In this document: piece after piece, positions 6,981 through 15,122 of the stretch
Numbering within the stretch: the stretch's first letter is position 1
How the letters are laid out: every line of letters starts with the position of its first letter
Origin: an uncultured Adlercreutzia sp.
GTDB lineage: Bacteria > Actinomycetota > Coriobacteriia > Coriobacteriales > Eggerthellaceae
NCBI RefSeq assembly: GCF_958431955.1
Contig: NZ_CAUASN010000010.1
Coordinates: 1 to 64,000 of the forward strand
Direction of reading: 5' to 3'
Length of the DNA: 64,000 nucleotides
Program-made: the position numbers and the translations under genes
Notes under the pieces: model-generated
Told to the model about the DNA's origin: nothing
Seen by the model: the letters and a program-made list of their open reading frames with translations, nothing else
Databases searched by the model: none

Positions 6981-7003
6981 TTTGAACGCTTCCGACCTTT
7001 TTT
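6972..7003 (+). terminator. Original tRNA-Val terminator, displaced by the island
   Basis: A perfect 9-bp stem GGTCGGAAG/CTTCCGACC is followed by TTTTTT. Its left arm is the last part of attR. Before integration it would have followed tRNA-Val directly. Confidence 0.8.
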
Positions 7004-7178
7004 CTTCTCTCCTTTCCTTTTGGAAACAGCGTGGAAGCGAGATCCTGTTCCAGGGAATAAGCTCACCTTCTCCGTCATCTGTTACGCGATGGTTACTTGG
7101 CCAAATTGTGGCGATGCTGTGACTGCGCCTGGGGTATCATGGTGTGCAATGTATTCCTATCGAGGAGTTGGTCTTTCC

Positions 7179-8678
7179 ATGAGCAATGAATCTCTGACCA
7201 CCGGGGGCGCCGCGGCACCGCAGGCTTCCCAAGACGGCGTGACGAATCCGAACGGCATCGGGCTGTTCCGCCTCGTCACCACGGTCATCACCCTCATCGT
7301 CGGCGCCGGCGTGTTCACCCTGGCCGGCGATCAGGCCGCAGGAGGGGCGAGCGGCGCGGCCATCATCACCGCCTGGTCCATCTCGGCCATCGGCGTGTTC
7401 TGCCTGGTCATGACGTTCTTCGCGCTCTCCCGTGTGAAGCCCGACCTGAAGGGCGGCATCTACACCTACGCGAGCACCGGCTTCGGCGACTTCCTCGGCT
7501 TCAACTCCGCCTGGGGCTACTGGATCAGCGCGCTTCTGTGCACCGTCAGCTTCTCGGCCCTGCTCTTCGGCGCCCTGTCCTACTTCTTCCCGATCTTCGG
7601 CACCGGCACCGACCTGGCCGCCGTCATCGGCGCGTCGGTCATCATCTGGTTCTACGCCTTCCTCGTGAGCCGCGGCATCAGCGAGGTGACGCTCATTAAC
7701 GCGGTCATCACCATCTCGAAGTTCGTGCCCCTGCTCATCGCCATCATCGCCATCATCTTCCTGGGGGCCTTCAACCCCGAGATCTTCATGGCCAACCTGC
7801 AGACCGGCGCCGATCCCGAGCTCGCCTTCATGGACCAGGTGCAGTCGGCCATGATGGTGACCATCTGGGTGTTCATCGGCATCGAGGGCGCGGTGGCCAT
7901 CTCCGGGCGCGCCCGCAAGTCGAAGGACGTGGGCAAGGCCACCATTATCGCGTTCGTGTGCGTGCTCACGCTGTACATGATGGTGTCGCTTTTGTCCATG
8001 GGCGTCATGCCGCTCTCCGAGCTCGCCAACCTGGAGAACCCGGCGCTCGCCTACGTGATGCAGGCGGCCGTGGGCGACTGGGGCGCCATCCTCATCAACT
8101 TCGCCGTGTCGCTCTCGCTTATCGGCGCCATGCTCGGCTACACGGTGCTCGCCAGCGAGTCGCCCTTCGAGGCGGCCGAGGAGGGCGTGTTTATCAAGGC
8201 CTTCGCGAAGACCAACGATAAGGGCGCGCCGGTGGTCACGCTCGTGGTGACGAACTGCATCATCGAGCTGTTCCTCATCACGTGGCTGTTCACCGACTCC
8301 ACCTACCAGTTCTTCTACACGCTGTCGGCCGGCATGATCCTTCTGCCCTACCTGCTGTCGGCGGCCTACTTCGCGAAAGTGGCCTTCAAGGAGCCCGAGG
8401 CCTTCCGCGGCAAGCTCGCGGCGCCGCTGTGGTTCTGGCGTATCCTCGGCGTCGTCGGCGTCATCTACAGTCTGTTCTTGTCCTGGGCCGCCGGCGTGCT
8501 CGGGCTCATCCTCATGTGCCTTCTGTACCTGCCCGGCGTGATCATGTACATCTGGGGCAAGCACGAGCGCGGCGAGAAGTGCTTCCAGAACACGCGCGAC
8601 AAGGTGGTGCTCGCCATCATCGTGCTGGCGGCCTGCGTGTCGGTGTACCTGCTCGTCACCACGCCCGGGCTCGTGTAG
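7179..8678 (+). CDS. APC-family amino-acid antiporter (ArcD/basic amino acid type)
   Basis: This 499-residue membrane protein has about 12 hydrophobic segments. TTVITLIVGAGVFTLAGD near the start is the first helix with the GxGxF-type substrate-binding turn of amino-acid/polyamine/organocation transporters. GGIYTYASTGFGDFLGFNSAW in helix 3 is also typical. The overall layout fits the APA group, such as arginine/ornithine or related exchangers. ATG 7179 has CGAGGAG upstream. It is a single gene just outside attR, followed by a terminator. Substrate is not determinable; arginine/ornithine exchange would suit an arginine-fermenting Eggerthellaceae. Confidence 0.8.
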   Translation: MSNESLTTGGAAAPQASQDGVTNPNGIGLFRLVTTVITLIVGAGVFTLAGDQAAGGASGAAIITAWSISAIGVFCLVMTFFALSRVKPDLKGGIYTYASTGFGDFLGFNSAWGYWISALLCTVSFSALLFGALSYFFPIFGTGTDLAAVIGASVIIWFYAFLVSRGISEVTLINAVITISKFVPLLIAIIAIIFLGAFNPEIFMANLQTGADPELAFMDQVQSAMMVTIWVFIGIEGAVAISGRARKSKDVGKATIIAFVCVLTLYMMVSLLSMGVMPLSELANLENPALAYVMQAAVGDWGAILINFAVSLSLIGAMLGYTVLASESPFEAAEEGVFIKAFAKTNDKGAPVVTLVVTNCIIELFLITWLFTDSTYQFFYTLSAGMILLPYLLSAAYFAKVAFKEPEAFRGKLAAPLWFWRILGVVGVIYSLFLSWAAGVLGLILMCLLYLPGVIMYIWGKHERGEKCFQNTRDKVVLAIIVLAACVSVYLLVTTPGLV

Positions 8679-8708
8679 CGCCGAGGCGCCCGCATCCCGT
8701 AAACACAG

Positions 8709-8738
8709 CGAGGCCCCGGATGATCCGGGGCCTCGTTT
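8709..8738 (+). terminator. Terminator after the antiporter
   Basis: The stem CGAGGCCCCGGA/TCCGGGGCCTCG has a three-base loop and is followed by TTT. Confidence 0.8.
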
Positions 8739-8840
8739 GCGTTCTGGCTCGGGTGGGCGCGGGGTGCGCTCGGGCGGCGCAAAGTGGCCGGCGTTTGACG
8801 TTGGGGAGTCGCGTGCGGCGGCCGGCGCGTCCCGGCGCCT

Positions 8841-9779
8841 CTAGTCGAGCCGCAGCGGCTCGGCGCTCTCCTCGTCGTAGAGGGCCAGGCACTCCTCGCT
8901 CACCACGAAGCGCGCCGCCTCGGGCAGCATGCGGGCGGTGAAGGGGGTGGCGGTGCCGGTCACCTCGCCGTCGTACTGCACGGCCAGCGGCGGCGTGGCC
9001 TCCACGGTCACCTCGCGGCCGCGGTAGACCTGCAGGCTGCCGGGGCGCGTGGGGAACTCCCCGCCGCGGTCGAGCATGCAGCTGAGCAGGGCGGGGATGA
9101 GCCCCACCGCATCGTGGGTGTTCATGACCACGATGTCGAACATGCCGTCGCGGGGCATGTTCTCGTGGACCACCGAGATGTCGAACTGCAGCTTCGAGAA
9201 GTTCACCACGAGCACCCCCACTCCCTGGGTCTTGATGCGCTCGCCGTCGACGGTCAGCGCGATCTCGGAGAACTGCGGCGAGGGGTTGGCGAAGGCCGAG
9301 GTGAAGTAGGCCATGGGGCCGAGCAGCTTCTTCGAGGCCTCGGCGCCTTGCATGATGGTGGCGTCGTAGCCGGCCCCGGCGATCATGGTGAAACCGCGGC
9401 GCGTGCCGTCGGACAGCTCTATCTCGCCGATGTCGAAGTCCATAAGGCGGCTCTCGCGCATGAGCTTGGCCAGGGCGTGGGGCTCGGCCGGCGAGGCCAG
9501 GTTCAGCGCCAGCAGGTTCGCGGTTCCGGCGGGGAAGGGCAGGAGGGGGATACCGGTCTCGGCCAGGAGGTAGGCGGCCGTGGCCACGGTGCCGTCGCCG
9601 CCGGCGGCCACCACGGCGTCGAAGTCCTCGGCGTCGCAGAGGAAGTCGGCCAGATCGGTGCAGCCGCTCGTGCACCGCACGCAGATCTCGTCTCCGTCGC
9701 GGCTGAAGGCGCGCATGAAATCGTAGATGGCGCCGTCGCGCAGCCCCGAAGACAGGTTGTTCACGATGAGCAGTTTCAC
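8841..9779 (-). CDS. Diacylglycerol/sphingosine kinase-like lipid kinase
   Basis: This 312-residue protein has the nucleotide-binding signature AAGGDGTVATAAY at residues 58-70 and the companion PFPAGTANLLA (GTxN motif), which define the DAGK/YegS lipid-kinase catalytic domain. The C-terminal half is the beta-sandwich of this family. It probably phosphorylates diacylglycerol or a related lipid at the inner membrane. It is divergently transcribed from the RNase D gene with about 65 bases between starts. Confidence 0.88.
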   Translation of the reverse strand: MKLLIVNNLSSGLRDGAIYDFMRAFSRDGDEICVRCTSGCTDLADFLCDAEDFDAVVAAGGDGTVATAAYLLAETGIPLLPFPAGTANLLALNLASPAEPHALAKLMRESRLMDFDIGEIELSDGTRRGFTMIAGAGYDATIMQGAEASKKLLGPMAYFTSAFANPSPQFSEIALTVDGERIKTQGVGVLVVNFSKLQFDISVVHENMPRDGMFDIVVMNTHDAVGLIPALLSCMLDRGGEFPTRPGSLQVYRGREVTVEATPPLAVQYDGEVTGTATPFTARMLPEAARFVVSEECLALYDEESAEPLRLD

Positions 9780-9846
9780 ACAAGTCCTTTCCCTTTGCTA
9801 TCATGGGATGGTACTACAACCGACACCGCGACGAACAAGGACCAAC

Positions 9847-10998
9847 GTGGAATACATTGCGAACCAAGAAAACCTCGAGGCCTTCGCCCGCCGGGCCGCC
9901 TCCTCTTCGGTTCTGGCCATCGATACGGAGTTCCTCCGGGAGAAGACCTACTACGCGAACTTGTGCCTGCTGCAGCTGGCCACCGACACGGAGGTGGCCG
10001 TGGTGGACCCGTTCGCCGTCGAGGACCTCTCGGTCGTCGTGCCCCTGCTGGAGGATCCCACCATCGTGAAGCTCTTCCACGCCGGCGGCCAGGACCTCGA
10101 GATACTCTACCGCGAGCTCGGCGTGCTGCCGAGCCCCCTGTTCGACACCCAGGTGGCCGCGACGCTTCTGGGGCACACCCAGCAGATCGGCTACGGGCCG
10201 CTCGTGCACAGCCTGTGCGGGGTGAACCTGAAGAAGAGCGACTCGTTCACCGACTGGTCGCGCCGCCCTTTGTCCGACTCGCAGCTCGAGTACGCGGCCG
10301 ACGACGTGGTGTATCTGCCGAAAATGTACCGCATCATGCGGGAGCGCCTGGAGGCGAAGGGGCGCCTGTCCTGGCTCGACAACGACTTCGCGTCCATGGC
10401 CGACCCGGCCAACTACGTGAGCGACGCGGGCGAGCGGTTCCGGCGCCTGAAGCGCGTCGGCCAGCTCAGCCGCCGGCAGCTCTCGGCGGCCCGCGAGGTG
10501 GCCTGCTGGCGGGAGCTTGCGGCCCAGGAGCGCAACCTGCCCCGCAAGTGGGTGCTCACCGACGAGCAGGTGGTGGAGGCGTGCCGGCGCGAGTCGCGTA
10601 CCATCGACGAGCTGTTCATGGTGCGCGGGGTGCGGGAGAAGCTGTGCACACGGGACGCCCGCGCCGTGGTGGCCGCCCTCGCCCGCGGGCTGGACGCGCC
10701 GCCGGAGAAGTGGCCGGAGCTCGACAAGTGCCTGAAGAGCGAGCCGAACGTGGACGCGGAGCTCGACCTCATGGAGGCCCTCGTGCGCCTGCGGGCGAAG
10801 GAGAACGACATCGCCATGCAGACCCTGGCGAGCCACGGCGACTTGGCCAAGGTGGCCCGCGGCTACCGCGAGGGGATCGACGTCCTGCACGGGTGGAGGC
10901 GGGCCATCGTGGGGGAGGAGCTGCTCGATCTCCTCGCCGGCCGCATCGCCTTGTCGCTGGGCCCCGACGGCCTCGTCGTCACGCCCGTGGGAGCCTAG
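9847..10998 (+). CDS. rnd: Ribonuclease D
   Basis: This 383-residue protein is a DEDDy 3'-5' exonuclease: LAIDTEFLRE (Asp and Glu of motif I), FHAGGQDLEIL (motif II) and YAADDVVYL (motif III with the Tyr). A C-terminal HRDC-like helical part (RNLPRKWVLTDEQV and onward) follows. It trims tRNA and other stable RNA 3' ends. Start GTG 9847 is chosen because AAGGA lies 6 bases upstream and the protein then begins at the usual place; an upstream ATG at 9808 would add 13 residues unlike the family. Confidence 0.92.
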   Translation: MEYIANQENLEAFARRAASSSVLAIDTEFLREKTYYANLCLLQLATDTEVAVVDPFAVEDLSVVVPLLEDPTIVKLFHAGGQDLEILYRELGVLPSPLFDTQVAATLLGHTQQIGYGPLVHSLCGVNLKKSDSFTDWSRRPLSDSQLEYAADDVVYLPKMYRIMRERLEAKGRLSWLDNDFASMADPANYVSDAGERFRRLKRVGQLSRRQLSAAREVACWRELAAQERNLPRKWVLTDEQVVEACRRESRTIDELFMVRGVREKLCTRDARAVVAALARGLDAPPEKWPELDKCLKSEPNVDAELDLMEALVRLRAKENDIAMQTLASHGDLAKVARGYREGIDVLHGWRRAIVGEELLDLLAGRIALSLGPDGLVVTPVGA

Positions 10999-11132
10999 CC
11001 GCTCGCGCGGGCGCGGCGCGCCCTTTACGTATCTTTCACGCATTCGCCGCCGAGCGGGCCGCCGGCCGGGGCGCTTGTCTATAATAGCGTCCAAACATTT
11101 TCGGAAGCGTACTTCCCAAGGAGTGAGAGACG

Positions 11133-11798
11133 ATGATTTCCAACAGCTACCTCATGCTCGTCGTGGTGACCCTGATTATCGGCCTGGGCGCCCAGTGGTA
11201 TGTGAACCACAAGCTGAAGACCTACAACCACGTGGCGAACTCCACGGGGCTCACCGGCGCCGAGGCCGCTCGCCAGATGCTCGCCTACTACGGCATCACC
11301 AATGTGCAGGTGTTCCGCGGCGGCCCCGGCCAGGACTACTTCGACCCGCGCAGCAACTCGGTGACGCTGTCGCCGGAGGCCTACGACGGGCGCACCATCA
11401 CGGCCACGGCCACCGCCTGCCACGAGGTGGGCCATGCCTGCCAGTACGCCCAGGACTACGCCCCCATGAAGATCCGCGGGGCCATCGTGCCGGCGGTGAA
11501 TTTGGCCTCCAACGCCTGGATCTTCCTGCTCATGGCCGGCATCTTCCTGCATATCTCGGGGCTGACCACGGCCGCCATCGTCATGTACGCCGTCGTGGTG
11601 CTCTTCCAGCTGGTCACGCTGCCGGTGGAGTTCAACGCCTCCCAGCGCGCCATGGTCTACATGGGCCAGATCGGGCTGCCGGCCGACGAGCGCAAGGGCG
11701 CCTTCGACGTGCTGCGTGCTTGCGCCTTCACCTACCTGGCCGCGGCGCTCACCTCCATTCTGCAGCTGCTCTGGCTGCTCGGCCAGCGCGAGGACTAG
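11133..11798 (+). CDS. YugP-type membrane zinc metallopeptidase
   Basis: This 221-residue protein has an N-terminal membrane anchor (residues 4-22) and the zinc motif HEVGH at 97-101 (ATACHEVGHACQY), followed by three hydrophobic segments. Size and layout are those of the neutral zinc metallopeptidase family named for YugP (Zn_peptidase_2). AAGGAGTGAG precedes the ATG. xseA begins 20 bases after its stop, so they may share a transcript. Substrates of the family are poorly known. Confidence 0.88.
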   Translation: MISNSYLMLVVVTLIIGLGAQWYVNHKLKTYNHVANSTGLTGAEAARQMLAYYGITNVQVFRGGPGQDYFDPRSNSVTLSPEAYDGRTITATATACHEVGHACQYAQDYAPMKIRGAIVPAVNLASNAWIFLLMAGIFLHISGLTTAAIVMYAVVVLFQLVTLPVEFNASQRAMVYMGQIGLPADERKGAFDVLRACAFTYLAAALTSILQLLWLLGQRED

Positions 11799-11817
11799 GC
11801 GCGGTCGGGGCGGTCCG

Positions 11818-13260
11818 ATGGCAGACGCGGCGGAATCCGTGGCAACTGAAGAGGAGGCCGAGCCGGCGCTGTCGGTGTCGGCCGCCATGGGGCTTGCCAA
11901 GGGCGCCCTGGAATCGGTGGTCGTGCGCCTGGTGGGCGAGGTGTCCGAGGTGAACGACAAGCCGGGCTACAAGGCCGTCTACTTCACGGTGAAGGACGAG
12001 AAGGCGTCGCTGCCCTGCATGATGTGGATGAACCGCTACCAGGCCGCCGGCGTGCAGCTCGCCGTCGGCGCGCTCGTGGAGATGACGGGGCGCTTCTCGC
12101 TGTACGCGGCGAAGGGCCGCATGAACTTCGACGTGTTCACGGTAACGCTCGCCGGCGAGGGGCAGCTGCGCCTGCAGGTGGCCAACCTCGCCCGGGAGCT
12201 GGAGGCCATGGGCCTCATGGCCGCCGACCGCAAGCGCCCCCTTCCCGCCTACCCGGAGGTTATCGGCATCGTTACCTCGCCGCGCGGCTCGGTCATCCAC
12301 GACATGCTCCGCACGCTGCGCCGGCGCTACCCTTTGGCGAAGGTGCTCTTCGCCGGGGTGCCCGTGGAGGGCCCCGGCGCGGCGGATGCGATGGTGGAGG
12401 GCCTGGCGAAGGTGGTGTTCGCCGGTGCCGAGATGGTGCTTTTGGGCCGCGGCGGCGGCTCCTTCGAGGATCTCATGCCCTTCAACGACCGGCGGCTCGC
12501 CCGCACCATCGCCGCGTGCCCCGTGCCCGTGGTGACCGGCATCGGGCACGAGCCCGACACCACCATCGCCGACATGGTGGCCGACGTGCGCGCGAGCACC
12601 CCCACCGCCGCCGCCGAGGCCGTGGCCCCCGCGCGCGAGGAGACCGACGGGCGCCTGGCCGCGCTCGGCCGCGCGCTGCACCGGGCCGAGGAGCGCCGCC
12701 TCGAGGGCGCCGCCCGCGCCGTCGAGCGTCTCGGCGCCCTGCCGCTGTTCCGCGAGCCGACGCGCCTGTTCGACGCCGAGGCGCTCGCCCTGGATGACCT
12801 GTCCGACCGCCTCTCGAGGGCGCTGCCCGCTATGCTCCGGGAGGACCGGCACCGGCTCGAGCTGCTCTCCTCGGCGCTCTCCCGCATGCTGCCCGGGCTG
12901 CTCGCCGGACCCACCGGCTCCCTCGGCGCCGCCCGCGACCGCCTGGCGCTGCGCGGGGGCACCCTCGTCGAGCGCTTCCAGACGGCGGTGGCCGACGATC
13001 GGCGGCGGCTCCTGAGCGCCGGGGAGCACCTTCCCGAGCGCTTCGGCGCGGCGCTCTCGGTGAACGCCGCACGCCTGCACGACCTCTCGCCGCTCGCGGT
13101 GCTCGCCCGCGGCTACGCCATCGCCCGCGACGGGGAGGGGGCCGTCGTGCGCTCGGTCGGGCAGGCAGAGCCCGGATGCCCGCTTGTCGTGGCCGTCTCC
13201 GACGGCACGATCGACTGTACCGTGAACGCCGTTCGCCGGGAAGGCGATGCGGCCGAATGA
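11818..13260 (+). CDS. xseA: Exodeoxyribonuclease VII large subunit
   Basis: This 480-residue protein has an N-terminal OB-fold (about 25-120), then the catalytic domain with TGIGHEPDTTIADMVADV and RASTPTAAAE, the signature of exonuclease VII. A long helical region that binds XseB follows. The enzyme degrades single-stranded DNA in repair. A short N-terminal tail rich in Ala and Glu precedes the OB fold. xseB follows with 14 bases between stop and start. Confidence 0.95.
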   Translation: MADAAESVATEEEAEPALSVSAAMGLAKGALESVVVRLVGEVSEVNDKPGYKAVYFTVKDEKASLPCMMWMNRYQAAGVQLAVGALVEMTGRFSLYAAKGRMNFDVFTVTLAGEGQLRLQVANLARELEAMGLMAADRKRPLPAYPEVIGIVTSPRGSVIHDMLRTLRRRYPLAKVLFAGVPVEGPGAADAMVEGLAKVVFAGAEMVLLGRGGGSFEDLMPFNDRRLARTIAACPVPVVTGIGHEPDTTIADMVADVRASTPTAAAEAVAPAREETDGRLAALGRALHRAEERRLEGAARAVERLGALPLFREPTRLFDAEALALDDLSDRLSRALPAMLREDRHRLELLSSALSRMLPGLLAGPTGSLGAARDRLALRGGTLVERFQTAVADDRRRLLSAGEHLPERFGAALSVNAARLHDLSPLAVLARGYAIARDGEGAVVRSVGQAEPGCPLVVAVSDGTIDCTVNAVRREGDAAE

Positions 13261-13274
13261 CGAAAGGAACGTCC

Positions 13275-13544
13275 ATGACCGAACAGGCAACCGAGGGCGC
13301 CGCTGCGCGCCCCGTCGACGAGCTCACCTTCCGCGAGGCCTTAAGCGAGCTCGAGTCCATCGTGGCGGTGCTTGAGAGCAACACGCTCGAGCTGGAGGAG
13401 AGCCTGGCCAGCTACGAGCGCGGCGTGGTGCTGCTCGGCTCGCTCCAGAAGCGCCTCGCCGGCGCCGAGCAGCAGGTGGAGGTGCTCATGGGCGAGCTCG
13501 TGTCCGCTCCCGACGACGCGGAGCGCGATACGACGCTCTCCTAG
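13275..13544 (+). CDS. xseB: Exodeoxyribonuclease VII small subunit
   Basis: This 89-residue protein has the XseB pattern: LTFREALSELESIVAVLE, ELEESLASYERGVVLL, then the amphipathic helix with QKRLAGAEQQVEVL. AAAGGA precedes ATG 13275. An earlier in-frame ATG at 13260 overlaps the xseA stop and would add five residues. It forms the multimeric helical part of exonuclease VII with XseA. Confidence 0.93.
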   Translation: MTEQATEGAAARPVDELTFREALSELESIVAVLESNTLELEESLASYERGVVLLGSLQKRLAGAEQQVEVLMGELVSAPDDAERDTTLS

Positions 13545-13688
13545 TTGCGGATGGCGCCGTCTGCGGGGGTTATCCGCGCTCGATCGGCAATCGAACGTCC
13601 GCTCGCCGATGGGGGCGCATCCCGCCGCGGGGCGCTTTCGCGGTGCTCCTACAATAGGTGAATACCCATTGATTAGGAGGTAGGTCCC

Positions 13689-14909
13689 GTGAACGTCCTC
13701 GTTATCAACGCTGGTTCCTCGTCGCTGAAGTACCAGCTCGTCAACGTCGAGACCCAGGAAGTGCTCGCCAAGGGAATCTGCGAGCGAGTCGGAAGCGCCG
13801 AGGCGTTCCACAAGCACGGCATCGATGAGAACGAGCTCGTCATCGACGAGCCCATGGAAGACCACAACGCCGCCATGGCCGTCGTGCTCGAGGCGCTCAC
13901 CTCGGGTCCGAACAAGGCCATCGACTCGCTCGACGATATCGACGCCATCGGGCATCGCGTCGTGCAGGGCGGCAAGTACTTCGATCGCTCCGTCGTCATC
14001 GACGACGACGTCATCGCCAAGATCGACGAGTTGGCCGAGCTCGCGCCCCTGCACAACAAGGCGGCGCTCATGGGCATCGAGGCCTGCCGCACCCAGATGC
14101 CGGGCAAGCCCATGGTGGCCGTGTTCGACACGTCGTTCTTCCAATCCATCCCGCCGAAGGCCTACATGTACCCGCTGCCTTACGAGCTGTACGAGAAGCA
14201 CGCCATCCGCAAGTACGGCGCCCACGGTACCTCGCACCGCTACATCTCCGAGCGCGCGGCCGCCATCATGGACGAGCCCATCGAGGACTTGAAGCTCATC
14301 ACCTGCCATCTCGGCAACGGCTGCTCGGTCTCGGCCATCGACCACGGCGTGGCCGTGGACACCTCCATGGGGCTCACCCCGCTCGACGGCCTCATGATGG
14401 GCACCCGCTGCGGAGCCATTGACCCGGCCATCGTGCCCTTCATCATGGAGAAGGAGAACCTCACCACCCAAGAGGTGAACGACCTCATGAACAAGAAGAG
14501 CGGCCTTTTGGGCATCTCGGGCATCTCCAACGACCTGCGCAGCGTGCGCCAGGCCTCCGAGGAAGGCGACGAGCGCGCCCAGCTCGCCTACGACATGTAC
14601 TCCAACTCCGTGAAGAAGTACATCGGCCAGTACATCGCCGTCATGGGCGGCGTGGACGCCATCGTGCTCACCGCCGGCGTGGGGGAGAACTGCGACAAGA
14701 TGCGCCGCATGATCTTCGCGGGCCTGCAGCCGCTCGGCATCAAGATCGATCCCGAGAAGAACAAGCTGCGCGGCCACGAGCGCGAGATCTCCACCGACGA
14801 CTCCGAGGTGCGCATCATCGTCATCCCCACCAACGAGGAGTACATGATCGCCCGCGACACCTACCAGCTCGTGAAGGAGGGCTCCCTGGAGGTGTCCGAG
14901 CTGGCGTAG
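13689..14909 (+). CDS. ackA: Acetate kinase
   Basis: This 406-residue protein starts VLVINAGSSSLKYQLV, the acetate-kinase phosphate-binding loop, and has IGHRVVQGGKYF, the HGTSHRYIS segment and HLGNGCSVSAID, all diagnostic. It makes ATP and acetate from acetyl phosphate. GTG 13689 follows AGGAGGTAGG at an ideal distance. A TACAAT box at 13650-13655 is a possible -10. Unlike the common operon, pta lies 4 kb away on the other strand, separated by a flavoprotein and its regulator. Confidence 0.96.
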   Translation: MNVLVINAGSSSLKYQLVNVETQEVLAKGICERVGSAEAFHKHGIDENELVIDEPMEDHNAAMAVVLEALTSGPNKAIDSLDDIDAIGHRVVQGGKYFDRSVVIDDDVIAKIDELAELAPLHNKAALMGIEACRTQMPGKPMVAVFDTSFFQSIPPKAYMYPLPYELYEKHAIRKYGAHGTSHRYISERAAAIMDEPIEDLKLITCHLGNGCSVSAIDHGVAVDTSMGLTPLDGLMMGTRCGAIDPAIVPFIMEKENLTTQEVNDLMNKKSGLLGISGISNDLRSVRQASEEGDERAQLAYDMYSNSVKKYIGQYIAVMGGVDAIVLTAGVGENCDKMRRMIFAGLQPLGIKIDPEKNKLRGHEREISTDDSEVRIIVIPTNEEYMIARDTYQLVKEGSLEVSELA

Positions 14910-14939
14910 GACCATCTGATATACCGCGATCTTTCCGGT

Positions 14940-14976
14940 CCCGAGAGCACGCCCCCTGTGCGCTCGGGGCTTTTCT
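14940..14976 (+). terminator. Terminator of ackA
   Basis: The stem CCCGAG..GCAC/GTGC..CTCGGG (one internal mismatch) is followed by GGCTTTTCT. Confidence 0.75.
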
Positions 14977-15027
14977 CGTGCTGGGACGGATCGGCTGTGC
15001 ATGGGAGGGCGGCCTCCGCGCGCCGCA

Positions 15028-15070
15028 CACGACAAAGGAAGCGGAGCCTGCGTGGGCGGGCTCCGCTTCC
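15028..15070 (-). terminator. Terminator of the minus-strand flavoprotein gene
   Basis: The 12-bp stem GGAAGCGGAGCC/GGCTCCGCTTCC (15037-15048 with 15059-15070) stands about 50 bases after the stop and is followed on the minus strand by TTTGTCGTG. Confidence 0.65.
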
Positions 15071-15122
15071 AGTGGGGAGGGAGGGGGCTGAGTTTCCCGC
15101 CCCCTTTATCGCATCAGGCTAC

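Noticed and set aside
13545..13688. Possible small gene or terminator between xseB and ackA
   Set aside because: No open frame with a ribosome site and no stem followed by a T tract was found. Only a possible -10 box and the ackA ribosome site are visible.
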